Source: Pontibacter silvestris (GTDB taxonomy: Bacteria; Bacteroidota; Bacteroidia; Cytophagales; Hymenobacteraceae). Taken from it: 64,000 nucleotides of DNA. The position numbers were made by a program, and so were the translations under genes. Under the pieces are notes generated by a model that made no database searches, had not been told where the DNA came from, and saw only the letters and a list, made by a program, of their open reading frames with translations. Of the stretch, positions 47,274-56,519 are shown piece after piece (positions within the stretch are counted from its first letter, which is position 1; each line of letters starts with the position of its first letter). The stretch is from contig NZ_JAJJWI010000004.1 in NCBI RefSeq assembly GCF_020907275.1, forward strand, positions 228,070-292,069, in the 5' to 3' direction.

Positions 47274-47681
47274 CTATTGATAAAGGAAAGAAACTGTTTG
47301 CTTTATCTCTGGGTGAAGGCTTAGTGCTACAGGGCAGGTTCGTGCTGCATTTTCCAGCATAACCTTCTCTTTAGTGCTATAATCTTTTGCAGGCATTGTA
47401 AAGTTAAGTACAACTTCGGCAATACGGCGTGGCTCAGCGGCCATAACTTTGGTTATCTCTAGTTCCATGCCTTCTATGTCTATGCTGCTGCGGTTGGCAA
47501 CAATGCCCATAATGGTCATCATGCAGCTACCCAGAGCAGCTGAAACAAGATCAGTTGGGGAGAACGCTTCTCCTTTGCCATTATTATCGACAGGTGCATC
47601 GGTAATAATCGTGTTGCCAGAGGCAAGGTGTTGTGCCGAAGTGCGCAGGTTGCCTTTGTATATGCTTTTAATGGTTGCCAT
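47274..47681 (-). CDS. OsmC family peroxide-detoxification protein
   Basis: This is a 135-residue protein of the OsmC/Ohr superfamily, which reduces organic hydroperoxides with two conserved cysteines. They are present in AALGSCMMTIMG and NAARTCPVALSL, with the family pattern FSPTDLVSAALG before the first. Cytosolic, complete, starting at ATG 47681. It lies convergent to ytxJ and near other redox genes. Confidence 0.92.
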   Translation of the reverse strand: MATIKSIYKGNLRTSAQHLASGNTIITDAPVDNNGKGEAFSPTDLVSAALGSCMMTIMGIVANRSSIDIEGMELEITKVMAAEPRRIAEVVLNFTMPAKDYSTKEKVMLENAARTCPVALSLHPEIKQTVSFLYQ

Positions 47682-47750
47682 ATGTGTTAGTTATAGTTTT
47701 TATTACTGTGTAAATTTAGTATTTTTAAATAAACTATAAACTCTATTAGG

Positions 47751-48485
47751 GTGGTAAGATACCTCATACTTGTCGTGACTTTTGTTCTGGCTGTGATATT
47801 GCCTGCAGCAGCGCAAACTGGAGATGATGAAGCTTTTAGGAATGAAATAAGCTATGGCGTTAACTTTAATTCTAACGCAGGCCTGATAGGTGGTGCTTTT
47901 GTACGGTCTTCTTATTTTATGACAGAACACATGTACCAGTTTGGTGAGCTTGAAATTGTGGAAGTAAAGCACCCAAAGGAAAACCGCGTTTACAGCTACT
48001 CGACCGGCGATTCGTTTGTTTATGGTAAGCAAAATTATCTGTTTGTGATAAGGCCGCATTATGGGCGCGAACTGGTGTTGTTTAAGAAAGCAGCTGAATC
48101 TGGTGTTCAGGTAAATGCTGTAGGAGCCATCGGACCCTCTTTGGGCTTGTTGATACCTTATTATATCCATTATGATTATGGCGGAGCTGGTGGGTTCGAT
48201 GTCCGGACAGAGCAGTATGACCCGCAAATACACCGCGTTCCTGAAAATATTCAAGGTAGTGCCAATATGTTTACCGGGCTTGGAGAAGCTAATGTGAATG
48301 TAGGGCTACATGTAAAAGGAGGTTTGAGCTTTGAGTACGGGCGTTACAGAGAAAGTATCGCTGGTATAGAAGTGGGATTTATGGTGGAGGCTTATCCGAA
48401 AGAGTTAGTAATTATCCCACAAACAGATAATAACAGCGTTTTCACCTCCGTGTACCTTAACATTTACTACGGTAGCCGAAAATAG
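47751..48485 (+). CDS. Exported beta-barrel-like protein of unknown function
   Basis: This is a 244-residue protein with a signal peptide (MVRYLILVVTFVLAVILPAAAQ). The mature part has alternating hydrophobic residues and many Gly/Tyr/Phe, with SYGVNFNSNAGLIGGAFVRSS and a C-terminal YLNIYYGSRK, which fits a small outer-membrane barrel. The start is a GTG at 47751; the in-frame TAA at 47730 excludes anything much longer. Its role is unknown. It precedes lipA by 115 nt on the same strand. Confidence 0.72.
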   Translation: MVRYLILVVTFVLAVILPAAAQTGDDEAFRNEISYGVNFNSNAGLIGGAFVRSSYFMTEHMYQFGELEIVEVKHPKENRVYSYSTGDSFVYGKQNYLFVIRPHYGRELVLFKKAAESGVQVNAVGAIGPSLGLLIPYYIHYDYGGAGGFDVRTEQYDPQIHRVPENIQGSANMFTGLGEANVNVGLHVKGGLSFEYGRYRESIAGIEVGFMVEAYPKELVIIPQTDNNSVFTSVYLNIYYGSRK

Positions 48486-48587
48486 GCATTACCAGAAACA
48501 AACCGGCTATATACCTATTCTGAATACGCATGCCATGCCTCAGGTACAAATGTTGGTAAATGGCTAATGTGTTAACGCATAACTTCC

Positions 48588-48595
48588 TATCTTTG
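48588..48595 (+). promoter_or_regulatory. -7 box (TATCTTTG) directly before lipA
   Basis: An exact TAnnTTTG match ends 5 nt before the lipA ATG. If used, the transcript would start at or near the AUG, giving a leaderless message. No -33 TTTG was found at standard spacing. Confidence 0.4.
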
Positions 48596-48600
48596 TAACC

Positions 48601-49512
48601 ATGGACGAATTATTAACACTTCCGGTGATACAACCCAACGCAACGCCCGAGGGGCTGAATGCATTGGGCCGACCACGCAAGCCAAACTGGCTGCGGGTAA
48701 AACTACCGGTAGGGAAAGAGTACGCTAAAGTAAGAAACATAGTTGAAGAATATAAGCTGCATACCATCTGCGAAAGCGGCAACTGCCCTAATATGGGCGA
48801 GTGCTGGGGTGCAGGAACAGCTACTTTTATGATTCTGGGTAATGTGTGTACCCGCAGTTGCTCTTTCTGTGCCGTAGCCACTGGCCGACCAAATGAATAT
48901 GATGAGGATGAACCTCGTCGTGTAGCAGAGGCCATACAACTGATGGGCGTAAAGCATGCCGTTATTACTTCTGTTAACCGCGATGAGCTGAAGGACAGAG
49001 GCGCTGCTATCTGGCATGAAACAGTAAAGCAGGTAAAACTTGTTTCCCCTACCACAACTATAGAAACGCTTATTCCTGATGTTAAAGCAAGCTGGGATGC
49101 ACTGATTACTATGATATCTCCTGGCCAGGAGGTGGTATCTCATAACATGGAAACGGTAAAGGAGCTTTACCGCCGTGTGCGCCCGCAGGCTAAGTATGAT
49201 CGTAGCTTAGAGCAGATACGTCGTACCAAAGAGTATGGACAACGCACTAAAACAGGCATAATGCTAGGGCTGGGTGAGACAAGAGAGCAGGTCTATCAGG
49301 CCATGGACGATTTGGCAGCGAATGGATGTGACATACTAACACTGGGCCAGTATCTGCAACCAACCAAAATGCACCTGGAGGTAGCAGAGTTTATACACCC
49401 GGATCTGTTTGACCACTATCGTGAAGAAGGTTTAAGAAGAGGTATTAAATATGTGGAGTCCGGGCCACTGGTGCGTTCTTCGTACCACGCGGAACGGCAT
49501 GTGAATGTTTGA
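48601..49512 (+). CDS. lipA: Lipoyl synthase
   Basis: This radical SAM enzyme inserts two sulphurs into octanoyl groups on E2 and GcvH proteins. Both iron-sulphur motifs are present: the auxiliary [12 protein letters not shown] and the radical [11 protein letters not shown]. Conserved [13 protein letters not shown] and the C-terminal [14 protein letters not shown] complete the family pattern. At 303 residues it is typical. The product feeds the 2-oxoacid dehydrogenase (44.3 kb) and the glycine cleavage system (gcvP at 59.8 kb). Confidence 0.96.
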   Translation: MDELLTLPVIQPNATPEGLNALGRPRKPNWLRVKLPVGKEYAKVRNIVEEYKLHTICESGNCPNMGECWGAGTATFMILGNVCTRSCSFCAVATGRPNEYDEDEPRRVAEAIQLMGVKHAVITSVNRDELKDRGAAIWHETVKQVKLVSPTTTIETLIPDVKASWDALITMISPGQEVVSHNMETVKELYRRVRPQAKYDRSLEQIRRTKEYGQRTKTGIMLGLGETREQVYQAMDDLAANGCDILTLGQYLQPTKMHLEVAEFIHPDLFDHYREEGLRRGIKYVESGPLVRSSYHAERHVNV

Positions 49513-49536
49513 TAAATGTTCTCTTTATCAAACATT
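49504..49536 (+). terminator. Hairpin overlapping the lipA stop codon
   Basis: The arms AATGTTTGATAAA (49504-49516) and TTTATCAAACATT (49524-49536) are perfect with a 7-nt loop. The left arm contains the TGA of lipA. It lacks a long U-tract but ends AT-rich. Confidence 0.55.
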
Positions 49537-49973
49537 TAGAATTATGGCAAAAAGAAGATTTTTTGCAGTTTAAATTGACCTGAAAGTAGTAATTGTTAGC
49601 AAAATGTTAGCTTTTAATTTTTAGTAAAAGCCTCACACTATGTAGTTTCTGCTGTCTTTTGACATATTTTTATTTTAAATATAAAAGCCCTGTTATGGAA
49701 ATAACAGGGCTTTTCGTTTTTATGCGAAAAAGGGAGACAAGTAAGACCTGTTTTTCCTTGCAAATATTTATATATTATCATATCATTGTACTACTGATTT
49801 TTGTATGTTCACCACTATAATTAATCCATTTACTAAATAATTGTACTTAATTAACTTTTGCATAGCCTTGGGTAACCTTATGACGGATGTGTAGTAAGTG
49901 TATTGGTATTAAGCTATATTTTTATATAATTATAAATAAAGGCTAATTCCAAGTGATTTAAATTCTATTACAT
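49537..49973. other. Intergenic region before T9SS cassette 2
   Basis: About 440 bp. It contains a strong terminator (49683-49720, listed next) followed by about 250 AT-rich bases leading to the DUF3494 gene, where the promoter should lie; I see no exact TAnnTTTG box near the ATG. No RNA gene or ORF. Confidence 0.5.
49683..49720 (+). terminator. Terminator before T9SS cassette 2
   Basis: A 14-bp perfect stem (49683-49696 with 49701-49714, core AAAAGCCCTGTTAT) has a GGAA tetraloop, followed by CGTTTTT. Confidence 0.9.
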
Positions 49974-52900
49974 ATGAAAAGACCTTTACTAATTGCTCTT
50001 CTTCTGCTTATTAACGTTGCGTTAAGCTTTGGTCAGTCTGACATAAACTTAAACCGGGCAACAAGTTATGCAGTCTTAGGATCAACTAAAGTGGTTAACA
50101 CAGGAGCTACAGGTATTATTGGCGATCTAGGTATCTCTCCGGGAGAAACACTTGATGATAGTGGTACTTTAAATGTTACCGGCGCTAAAGCCGTAGGCAA
50201 CAATGCTGCTGCAAACGCTCAAAAAGATGCTCTGGCTGTATATGATGCCTTAAGCTTAAGAGGTGCAAAAGCGTTTGGAAATGTGCTGGGTGGGAATGTC
50301 GCAATCTCTCCTGGTGTGTACAAGATAAATGGAAATGCGCAACTTGAATCCTCTTTGGCACTTGATGGAAAAGGGGATGTAAACGCTGTCTTTATCTTTA
50401 TAATAGATGGTAATTTGCTTTCTAACCCTACTACAGGAATTTTTACAGAGAATGGAGCCCAGCCCCAAAATATTTATTGGTTAGTTACAGGAAATGTTCT
50501 TTTTGAGAATACTACTGTTTTCTTAGGAAATATCCTTGCCAAAGGAGATATCACCATGGAACCTGGGGCAAGTTTAACAGGCCGTGCGATTTCATTCGAA
50601 GGTGCTGTGAACTTGAATTCTAATACTGTTATTCTGCCAGAGCTGCCTCGTACAAATCTGCGTGTACAGAAAGAAGCAGAAAAGAGCGAATATGAAATAG
50701 GTGATGAAGCTACTTACACTATTACGGCGAGCAATGCAGGCCCAGCTACTGCCATTAATGTGGTTGTTGAGGAACTACTGCCAGAAGAGGGACTCGAGTT
50801 TGTTAGTGCTAGTTCAGATAATGGTACATATGACCCGGTAACAAATAAGTGGAATGTAGGGAACATTGCCAGCAAAGAGGCAATGTCTCTTACCCTTATC
50901 TTTAAGGTAACCAAAGTAGGTACAATAGTAAATGGAGTTAGAGTTGCCAGCTACAATCCTGACCCGGACCCGTCAGATAATAATGATGATGTCCCTATTA
51001 CTGTAACACCGCCTAAAGCAAATGTTAGCGTGTACAAGGAAGCAGAAAAAGCTGAATATAAAGTAGGCGATGAGGTTACGTATACTATTACGGCCAGCAA
51101 TGCCGGACCTAACAGTGCAACAGGTGTAATAGTACAGGAAAATATACCGGACGGGTTGGCATTTATAAGTGCCGCTACAGCCAAAGGGACCTATAGTGAG
51201 GAAACAAGTCAATGGAACGTTGATAACCTTGCACAAAATGAGTCAGCCACTTTAACTCTTGTTTTCAGAATAACAAAAGCAGGAACACTGGTAAACGGTG
51301 TGGATATTATTAGTGATAATTCTGATCCTGCTCCTGATGACAACCAAGATAAAGAGCCTATTGATGTTTCATGCCAGCCCCTGAATGTAACACTAAGTGG
51401 TGAGTCAACTATATGCGATATTACCGGAAATTTAATTTACACTGTAACCAAGGTGCCGGAAGCTTCCTACAATTTTACTTTGCCAGATGGTTGGGTTCGT
51501 GTCTCTCAAAATGAAAATAACATTGAAGTTAAACCAAGTGAAGCATCGGGAAGCATAAGTGTAACAGTAAAGGACCAATGCGATCAGACTGTAGTTAAGA
51601 CTTTAGATGTGGAGGTAATAACTACCCCGGAGAAGCCAACTATTTCTGGTACTGACTTAATATGTGCTGTGAATACAGATAATGTTTACACTGCCTCCGG
51701 TGTAAGTGGTGGTAATGTAACTTATGAGTGGCATACTACCGGCGATCTACAAATAGTAAGTGATAATGGTACCGAAACGGTAGTGGTAAGAGCAACCGGG
51801 GCTGATGGTGGTACACTTACAGTTAAAGCTCAAAATGCCTGCGGTGTGTCAGGTGAAATTGCTGCTAAAACAATTGTCGTATCAGACCTTCCTGCAACAC
51901 CAGGTGCTATACAGGGTAATACAGATATTTGTGCAGGTGAAGAAGTTACTTATAGCGTAGAAGCTGTGGCAAGTGCCTCTTCTTATACCTGGACAGTTCC
52001 GGCTGATTGGGATGTAGCAGCAGAGGATCTTATAACGTCAGTGCCAGAGTTAACAGTAACACCAAAATCAACGGGTACTATAAGTGTGTCACAAAGCAAC
52101 GACTGTGGTAGTAACAGCGAGTCAAGCCTGAATGTGACGGTAACGCAGGTGCCTCTAACTCCTGATGAGATTTATGGTGATCAGGTTTGTGTAGGAGAAA
52201 AATCAACCTTTTTTATAGACCCTGTGGAGGGCACAACAGAGTATATATGGAACGTAACAGGAGACCTTATTATAATAGGCGACAATACCTCTAGTAGCAT
52301 AGAAGTTCAAATGAATGGTGCAGGTGCTGTAAGCGTGGCAGCAGTAAACCAGTGCAGCACAGGTGAGCCAGCAACTCGTGAAGTAGCGCCAATCACGAAA
52401 CCAGTTATCACAGGTATAGAGGGGCCGGCAGAAATTTGCAAAAACAGTGAAGGCAATGTCTTCAGCGTGCCAGAAATAAGTGGTGCTATTAGTTATAACT
52501 GGATACTTCCTGAGGGATGGAATATAACAGATGGTGAAGGAACAAACGCTATCACTGTAACAGGCACAGATGAAGGCGGAACAGTATCTGTAACAGTTTC
52601 AAATACCTGCTTTACAAGTGAGCCAGCCTCTTTAGAAGTGAGTATAGCTGTTCCTCCTGCTGCAGTAACACGAATTTACGATAGCAGCAGCTTATGCGAA
52701 GGCTTGGTGTATTCAGCAGAAACGGTACAAGGTGCTTCTTCCTATACTTGGTCAGTACCAGCAGGCTTTACCATCACATCCGGCCAGGGTACAGCAACCA
52801 TTAAAGTGCAACGAGATGATGCAAATGCTTCTGGTTCGGTAACAGTAGTGGCAAACAATATAGTTGGCTGTGCTGGCCCGGCCACAAGTGCCAGTATGAA

Positions 52901-53180
52901 CATAGAGGTGATCAATGGAGACCTGAACTTCCCGAAAGCCTTTAGCCCGAACGGCGACAGGAAAAACGACACATGGGAGATTAAGAATCTTGAGAAATAC
53001 GCAGCAAATGAAATAGTAGTCTTTAACCGATGGGGCTCTGAAGTCTATAAGACGAAGAACTACCAGAACAACTGGAACGGCGGTAACCTGGAGAAGGGGA
53101 CTTACTTCTACAAAGCCAAAGTTTCAGTATGCGAGGGTGTTGTAAAAGAATACACTGGCTACGTAACGATATTCCATTAA
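49974..53180 (+). CDS. DUF3494 ice-binding-type surface protein with T9SS type B sorting domain
   Basis: This 1068-residue exported protein starts with a signal peptide (MKRPLLIALLLLINVALSFG). Residues about 25-222 form a DUF3494 ice-binding-type beta-helix (YAVLGSTKVVNTGATGIIGD, GNVAISPGVYKING, TENGAQPQNIYWLVTG, VFLGNILAKGDI). Two DUF11 repeats follow (about 226-345 and 349-466; YTITASNAGP), then six PKD-like repeats of about 85 residues each with a paired-cysteine pattern (466-984). The protein ends in a type B CTD (FSPNGDRKNDTWEI). It is probably a T9SS-secreted surface adhesin or antifreeze protein. The next gene is its PorP/SprF partner. DUF3494 members bind ice; whether this one does is inferred. 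Confidence 0.9.
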   Translation: MKRPLLIALLLLINVALSFGQSDINLNRATSYAVLGSTKVVNTGATGIIGDLGISPGETLDDSGTLNVTGAKAVGNNAAANAQKDALAVYDALSLRGAKAFGNVLGGNVAISPGVYKINGNAQLESSLALDGKGDVNAVFIFIIDGNLLSNPTTGIFTENGAQPQNIYWLVTGNVLFENTTVFLGNILAKGDITMEPGASLTGRAISFEGAVNLNSNTVILPELPRTNLRVQKEAEKSEYEIGDEATYTITASNAGPATAINVVVEELLPEEGLEFVSASSDNGTYDPVTNKWNVGNIASKEAMSLTLIFKVTKVGTIVNGVRVASYNPDPDPSDNNDDVPITVTPPKANVSVYKEAEKAEYKVGDEVTYTITASNAGPNSATGVIVQENIPDGLAFISAATAKGTYSEETSQWNVDNLAQNESATLTLVFRITKAGTLVNGVDIISDNSDPAPDDNQDKEPIDVSCQPLNVTLSGESTICDITGNLIYTVTKVPEASYNFTLPDGWVRVSQNENNIEVKPSEASGSISVTVKDQCDQTVVKTLDVEVITTPEKPTISGTDLICAVNTDNVYTASGVSGGNVTYEWHTTGDLQIVSDNGTETVVVRATGADGGTLTVKAQNACGVSGEIAAKTIVVSDLPATPGAIQGNTDICAGEEVTYSVEAVASASSYTWTVPADWDVAAEDLITSVPELTVTPKSTGTISVSQSNDCGSNSESSLNVTVTQVPLTPDEIYGDQVCVGEKSTFFIDPVEGTTEYIWNVTGDLIIIGDNTSSSIEVQMNGAGAVSVAAVNQCSTGEPATREVAPITKPVITGIEGPAEICKNSEGNVFSVPEISGAISYNWILPEGWNITDGEGTNAITVTGTDEGGTVSVTVSNTCFTSEPASLEVSIAVPPAAVTRIYDSSSLCEGLVYSAETVQGASSYTWSVPAGFTITSGQGTATIKVQRDDANASGSVTVVANNIVGCAGPATSASMNIEVINGDLNFPKAFSPNGDRKNDTWEIKNLEKYAANEIVVFNRWGSEVYKTKNYQNNWNGGNLEKGTYFYKAKVSVCEGVVKEYTGYVTIFH

Positions 53181-53211
53181 TATGAGCCATATCAATAGAA
53201 AAGACATTACC

Positions 53212-54144
53212 ATGAAAACACTATATACCCTGCTGGCTCTGTTGCTTACTTATACGGCTAGCGCCCAGCAAGCTCCGCAGTACTCACAATACATTTTTAA
53301 CAGTATGGCTATCAACCCTGCTTATGCGGGTAGTAAGGATGTGCTGAATCTAAATTTGTTTCACCGGTCTCAGTGGTCAGGTATCGAGGGGGCGCCAACA
53401 ACACAATCATTAAACATTGATGGTGCAACTGAAAATAACAGGTTAGGCCTGGGGCTTGGCGTTACACGAGATCAGATTGGTGCTCAATCTAACACATCTG
53501 TTTATGGTAACATAGCTGTAAAGCTGCAGGTGAGCTACAATGGTGTGCTGAGCTTTGGTTTAGCTCCGGGGCTTGTACAGCAAAAAATAGATGGCTCAGA
53601 GTTTGGCATAACAGATGACCCCTCTATTCCGGTAGGTGCTATGTCTACTATCAAGCCAGATGTAAAGATTGGTTCCTACTTTCATACAGACCGCTTTTAT
53701 GCAGGCTTGTCGGTGTCTGACCTTATTCAGTTTGAAGATATGCAGGCCATTGAGCCGGAGCGCCACTACTTTTTTACAACAGGCTATGTGTTTGATGCCG
53801 GACCTTTTATCAAGATAAAGCCTAGTGTGCTTTTTAAAGAAGATTTTAAGGCCCCTACCAGTGTAGACCTTAATGCCTTTATACTGCTGAATGATAAGTT
53901 GTGGCTGGGCGGCTCTTATCGTACCAGCATGAACCTCTTCAACAGTAACATTGATAAAGATGCTGCTAACCGTACAGCCTTAGCGTTGATTGCTGAACTT
54001 CAGATTAAACAGTCACTACGTCTGGGGTATGCTTACGACAAAATGCTGAATGATCTTAGTGGCTTCAATACGCATGAGGTATCTATAGGGTACTACTTCT
54101 TAAAGAAGAAGAATGCCAAAATGCTGACGCCGCAATACTTTTAA
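53212..54144 (+). CDS. PorP/SprF family type IX secretion membrane protein
   Basis: This is a 310-residue outer-membrane barrel with a signal peptide (MKTLYTLLALLLTYTASAQ) and the family pattern NSMAINPAYAGSKDVLNLNLFHRSQWSGIEGAP. I use ATG 53212 because it starts the signal peptide; ATG 53182, 1 nt after the cargo stop, would add ten residues. As in cassette 1, it sits directly after a type B CTD cargo gene and is followed 18 nt later by an OmpA-like gene, consistent with a dedicated secretion and attachment partner. Confidence 0.92.
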   Translation: MKTLYTLLALLLTYTASAQQAPQYSQYIFNSMAINPAYAGSKDVLNLNLFHRSQWSGIEGAPTTQSLNIDGATENNRLGLGLGVTRDQIGAQSNTSVYGNIAVKLQVSYNGVLSFGLAPGLVQQKIDGSEFGITDDPSIPVGAMSTIKPDVKIGSYFHTDRFYAGLSVSDLIQFEDMQAIEPERHYFFTTGYVFDAGPFIKIKPSVLFKEDFKAPTSVDLNAFILLNDKLWLGGSYRTSMNLFNSNIDKDAANRTALALIAELQIKQSLRLGYAYDKMLNDLSGFNTHEVSIGYYFLKKKNAKMLTPQYF

Positions 54145-54162
54145 CAGATAGAGCTTAACACT

Positions 54163-56142
54163 ATGAATTATAAATTTATACCCTTGTATTTGATAGCTGC
54201 TGCTACACTAGTTTTTTCTCCGTTGACACAGGCACAGTCATCAAAATTGCGCAAAGCAAACAAGTTCTACGAGAACTATGATTATGCGCTTGCATTGGAA
54301 CAATATAATAAAGTTGCTGCTAAGCGGAAGCCTGACCTGTATGTGGCACAGCACATAGCTGCCTGTTACCGCCAGATGCGCCACAACGAGGAAGCTGAAA
54401 AGTGGTATGGAACAGTCGTAAGTATGGCAGGGCATGACCCGGTAAACCTGTACTATTATGCAGAGGTACTCAGGAGCAATGGCAAGTACAAAGAAGCTAA
54501 AGAGTATTACATGCGGTGGGGAGAAGAGCTACCTGTAATGTCGGACCGGGCACAGGAATACTTAAAAGCTTGTGATATAGCAGCTTTTTGGTTAAATAAA
54601 TTACCTGTAGCTGAAGTAAAACCACTGCAGGAGCTGAACTATGCAAACAGTTCCGATTTCAGCCCAATGCAGTTTGGTGATGGTATTATCTTTACTTCTG
54701 ACAGAGGGGCTAAGGTTAATGATAAAAAAAACAAAACTTTTGGGTGGACAGCACGGCCATACCTGCAGCTGTTCTCGGTTCATAAAGATGAGCAGGGGAG
54801 ATGGGGCAACCCGATGCCATTGAAGGACGCAGTTAACTCTGACTACCATAATGCTACTGCGTCTGCTGCGCAAAATGGGCAAACCTTATACTTTACCCGC
54901 ACCCATATGGTAAAGCGAAGGTATGGTAATGCTGACCCTACCGGCTGGACCAAAGAAGCAGAGGTGGCAGAGTATGTGAACAGGTTAGGTATTTACACTG
55001 CCGAAAGAAAGGAGGGGATGTGGAGTAACATACAGCCGTTCGCCTTCAATAATTTAAATGAATATTCTGTGGGGCATCCTGTGCTGTCTCCGGATGGTAA
55101 TGTCTTGTACTTTGCCTCTGATATGCCAGGTGGAGAAGGGCAGACAGATATCTACTATACTACACGCCAGAAAGACGGCAACTGGGGCGAACCTGTAAAT
55201 GCGGGAACAGCAATTAATACCTCAGGCCGTGAAAGTTTCCCTTATATAGATAAAAATGGAAAGCTGTTTTTCGCTTCTGACGGGCATTTAGGTATGGGCG
55301 GCTTAGATATTTTTGAGGCAGAGGGTGAGCATGGAGAATGGTCAGATGTTAAGAACATGGGCTATCCTATCAATACTCCTCAAAATGATTATGGCATTAT
55401 GTTCACCGAAGAGGAGGAGGAAGGCTTATTGTCTTCTGACCGAACATCGGAAGACGGTACAACAGATATCTTCAGCTTTAAAATGTTGCAAAAGCCAGTG
55501 GTGTTAGCCATTGCGACACTGGAAACAAAGCAGAACACTCAGAAGAGAAATGAGCAAGTGGCACTGCCGCAGGTAAGGGTGGCTGTGTCTCAGCAGAATA
55601 TTCCTGATTCTACAGTTATCTGGTCTGATACGAAAGGGGAGTATTTTATGGATGCTCGCAAAGGTAACGCCTACACTTTCACTGGTTATAAAGATGGGTA
55701 CCTGAAACAAGCAGCACAACTGCAAGTGCCTGCCACGGCACCCGATACTGTTCAGGTCGCCTTACTGCTCTACAAAAACGAAGTGAATAAAGCTATTGTA
55801 CTGGATAACATTTACTATGACTTAGATAAGTGGGATATTCGCCCGGATGCGGCAAAGGAACTGGATAAGCTTGTCCGAGTTCTGAAAGAAAATCCAACTA
55901 TCAGAATAGAGATGGGCTCACACACCGACAGCCGCGAAAGTGAAAGTTATAACCAGCAACTATCAGAGCGAAGGGCGCAAGCCGCTGTAGACTACCTAGT
56001 GTCGAAAGGAATAGACATAAACAGGTTAGAAGCCAGGGGCTATGGAAAAACAAGGTTAATAAACAGGTGTGCCGATGGCGTTATATGTTCAGAAGAAGAA
56101 CACCAACTTAACCGTCGTACCGAGTTCAAGATTATTAAATAA
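54163..56142 (+). CDS. OmpA family protein with TPR, PD40 and CarboxypepD_reg parts (PorE-like)
   Basis: This is a 659-residue exported protein (signal near MNYKFIPLYLIAAATLVFSP). An N-terminal TPR-like helical region (about 25-150; KFYENYDYALALEQYNKV) is followed by PD40 strands (about 170-440; LSPDGNVLYFASDMPGG), a regulatory beta-sandwich (about 445-545) and a C-terminal OmpA domain (about 545-659) with MGSHTDSRESESYNQQLSER and RRTEFKI, the peptidoglycan-binding Asp and Arg. This matches PorE-type T9SS components that tie the machinery to the cell wall. Last gene of cassette 2, before a strong terminator. Confidence 0.92.
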   Translation: MNYKFIPLYLIAAATLVFSPLTQAQSSKLRKANKFYENYDYALALEQYNKVAAKRKPDLYVAQHIAACYRQMRHNEEAEKWYGTVVSMAGHDPVNLYYYAEVLRSNGKYKEAKEYYMRWGEELPVMSDRAQEYLKACDIAAFWLNKLPVAEVKPLQELNYANSSDFSPMQFGDGIIFTSDRGAKVNDKKNKTFGWTARPYLQLFSVHKDEQGRWGNPMPLKDAVNSDYHNATASAAQNGQTLYFTRTHMVKRRYGNADPTGWTKEAEVAEYVNRLGIYTAERKEGMWSNIQPFAFNNLNEYSVGHPVLSPDGNVLYFASDMPGGEGQTDIYYTTRQKDGNWGEPVNAGTAINTSGRESFPYIDKNGKLFFASDGHLGMGGLDIFEAEGEHGEWSDVKNMGYPINTPQNDYGIMFTEEEEEGLLSSDRTSEDGTTDIFSFKMLQKPVVLAIATLETKQNTQKRNEQVALPQVRVAVSQQNIPDSTVIWSDTKGEYFMDARKGNAYTFTGYKDGYLKQAAQLQVPATAPDTVQVALLLYKNEVNKAIVLDNIYYDLDKWDIRPDAAKELDKLVRVLKENPTIRIEMGSHTDSRESESYNQQLSERRAQAAVDYLVSKGIDINRLEARGYGKTRLINRCADGVICSEEEHQLNRRTEFKIIK

Positions 56143-56163
56143 ACTTTTTACTGATACCCTTGA

Positions 56164-56210
56164 TAAAAGCACAATGGGCCTGCAAATTCTGCAGGCCCAT
56201 TGTGCTTTTA
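56164..56210 (+). terminator. Terminator closing T9SS cassette 2
   Basis: A 21-bp perfect inverted repeat (56164-56184 and 56190-56210, core AGCACAATGGGCCTGCA) has a 5-nt loop and a TTTTA end, 21 nt after the OmpA gene. Confidence 0.93.
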
Positions 56211-56519
56211 TGCTTATGTGGCCAATAAGTTTCTTTTGATCAGTTTTGCCGTCAGGGAGAATACAGTTAAAGCTGCAGATCATTATAAGGGTTTAACTGT
56301 GGCGAAGGCCATACTGTTGGGAGTAGTAAACCCACCACTATGTCTGGAGCCAAATAACGCTCTTGTTTTCATCGTTCGCCTTAGTTTTCTTTGGTGTCAT
56401 TATGTTGATATAGCTGTACTATCGCTTAACTGCTCCTTGATTTTGGGTAAAATTTAACCCTTGGCCGAAAAAAACGTTCAGCAAAGCTTAAAAGTACAGC
56501 TTGAGTTATCCCATCATCC
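56211..56519. other. Leader region of the TonB receptor gene
   Basis: About 310 bp. It contains the candidate structured RNA (56263-56351) and, nearer the gene, a near-palindrome GGGTAAAATTTAACCC (56445-56460) 60 nt before the ATG, which could be an operator. I reject the 85-codon ORF in it because it begins inside the preceding terminator. Confidence 0.5.
56263..56351 (+). ncRNA. Candidate structured RNA upstream of TonB receptor gene
   Basis: Two adjacent foldable elements. First, ACAGTTAAA (56263-56271) with TTTAACTGT (56292-56300), a perfect 9-bp stem. Second, nested pairing within 56301-56351: outer GGC/GCC, inner TGTTGGG with CCCACCA. It is richer in G and C than the surrounding gap. 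I cannot match it to any riboswitch I know (no B12 box). It could also be a remnant or a repeat. Confidence 0.35.

Noticed and set aside
56200..56457. 85-codon plus-strand ORF before the TonB receptor
   Set aside because: It starts inside the cassette 2 terminator, has no ribosome-binding context and overlaps the foldable leader; no recognisable protein pattern.
56211..56519. Cobalamin riboswitch before the TonB receptor
   Set aside because: Expected from context, but I find no B12 box or the conserved core; only unassigned stems.
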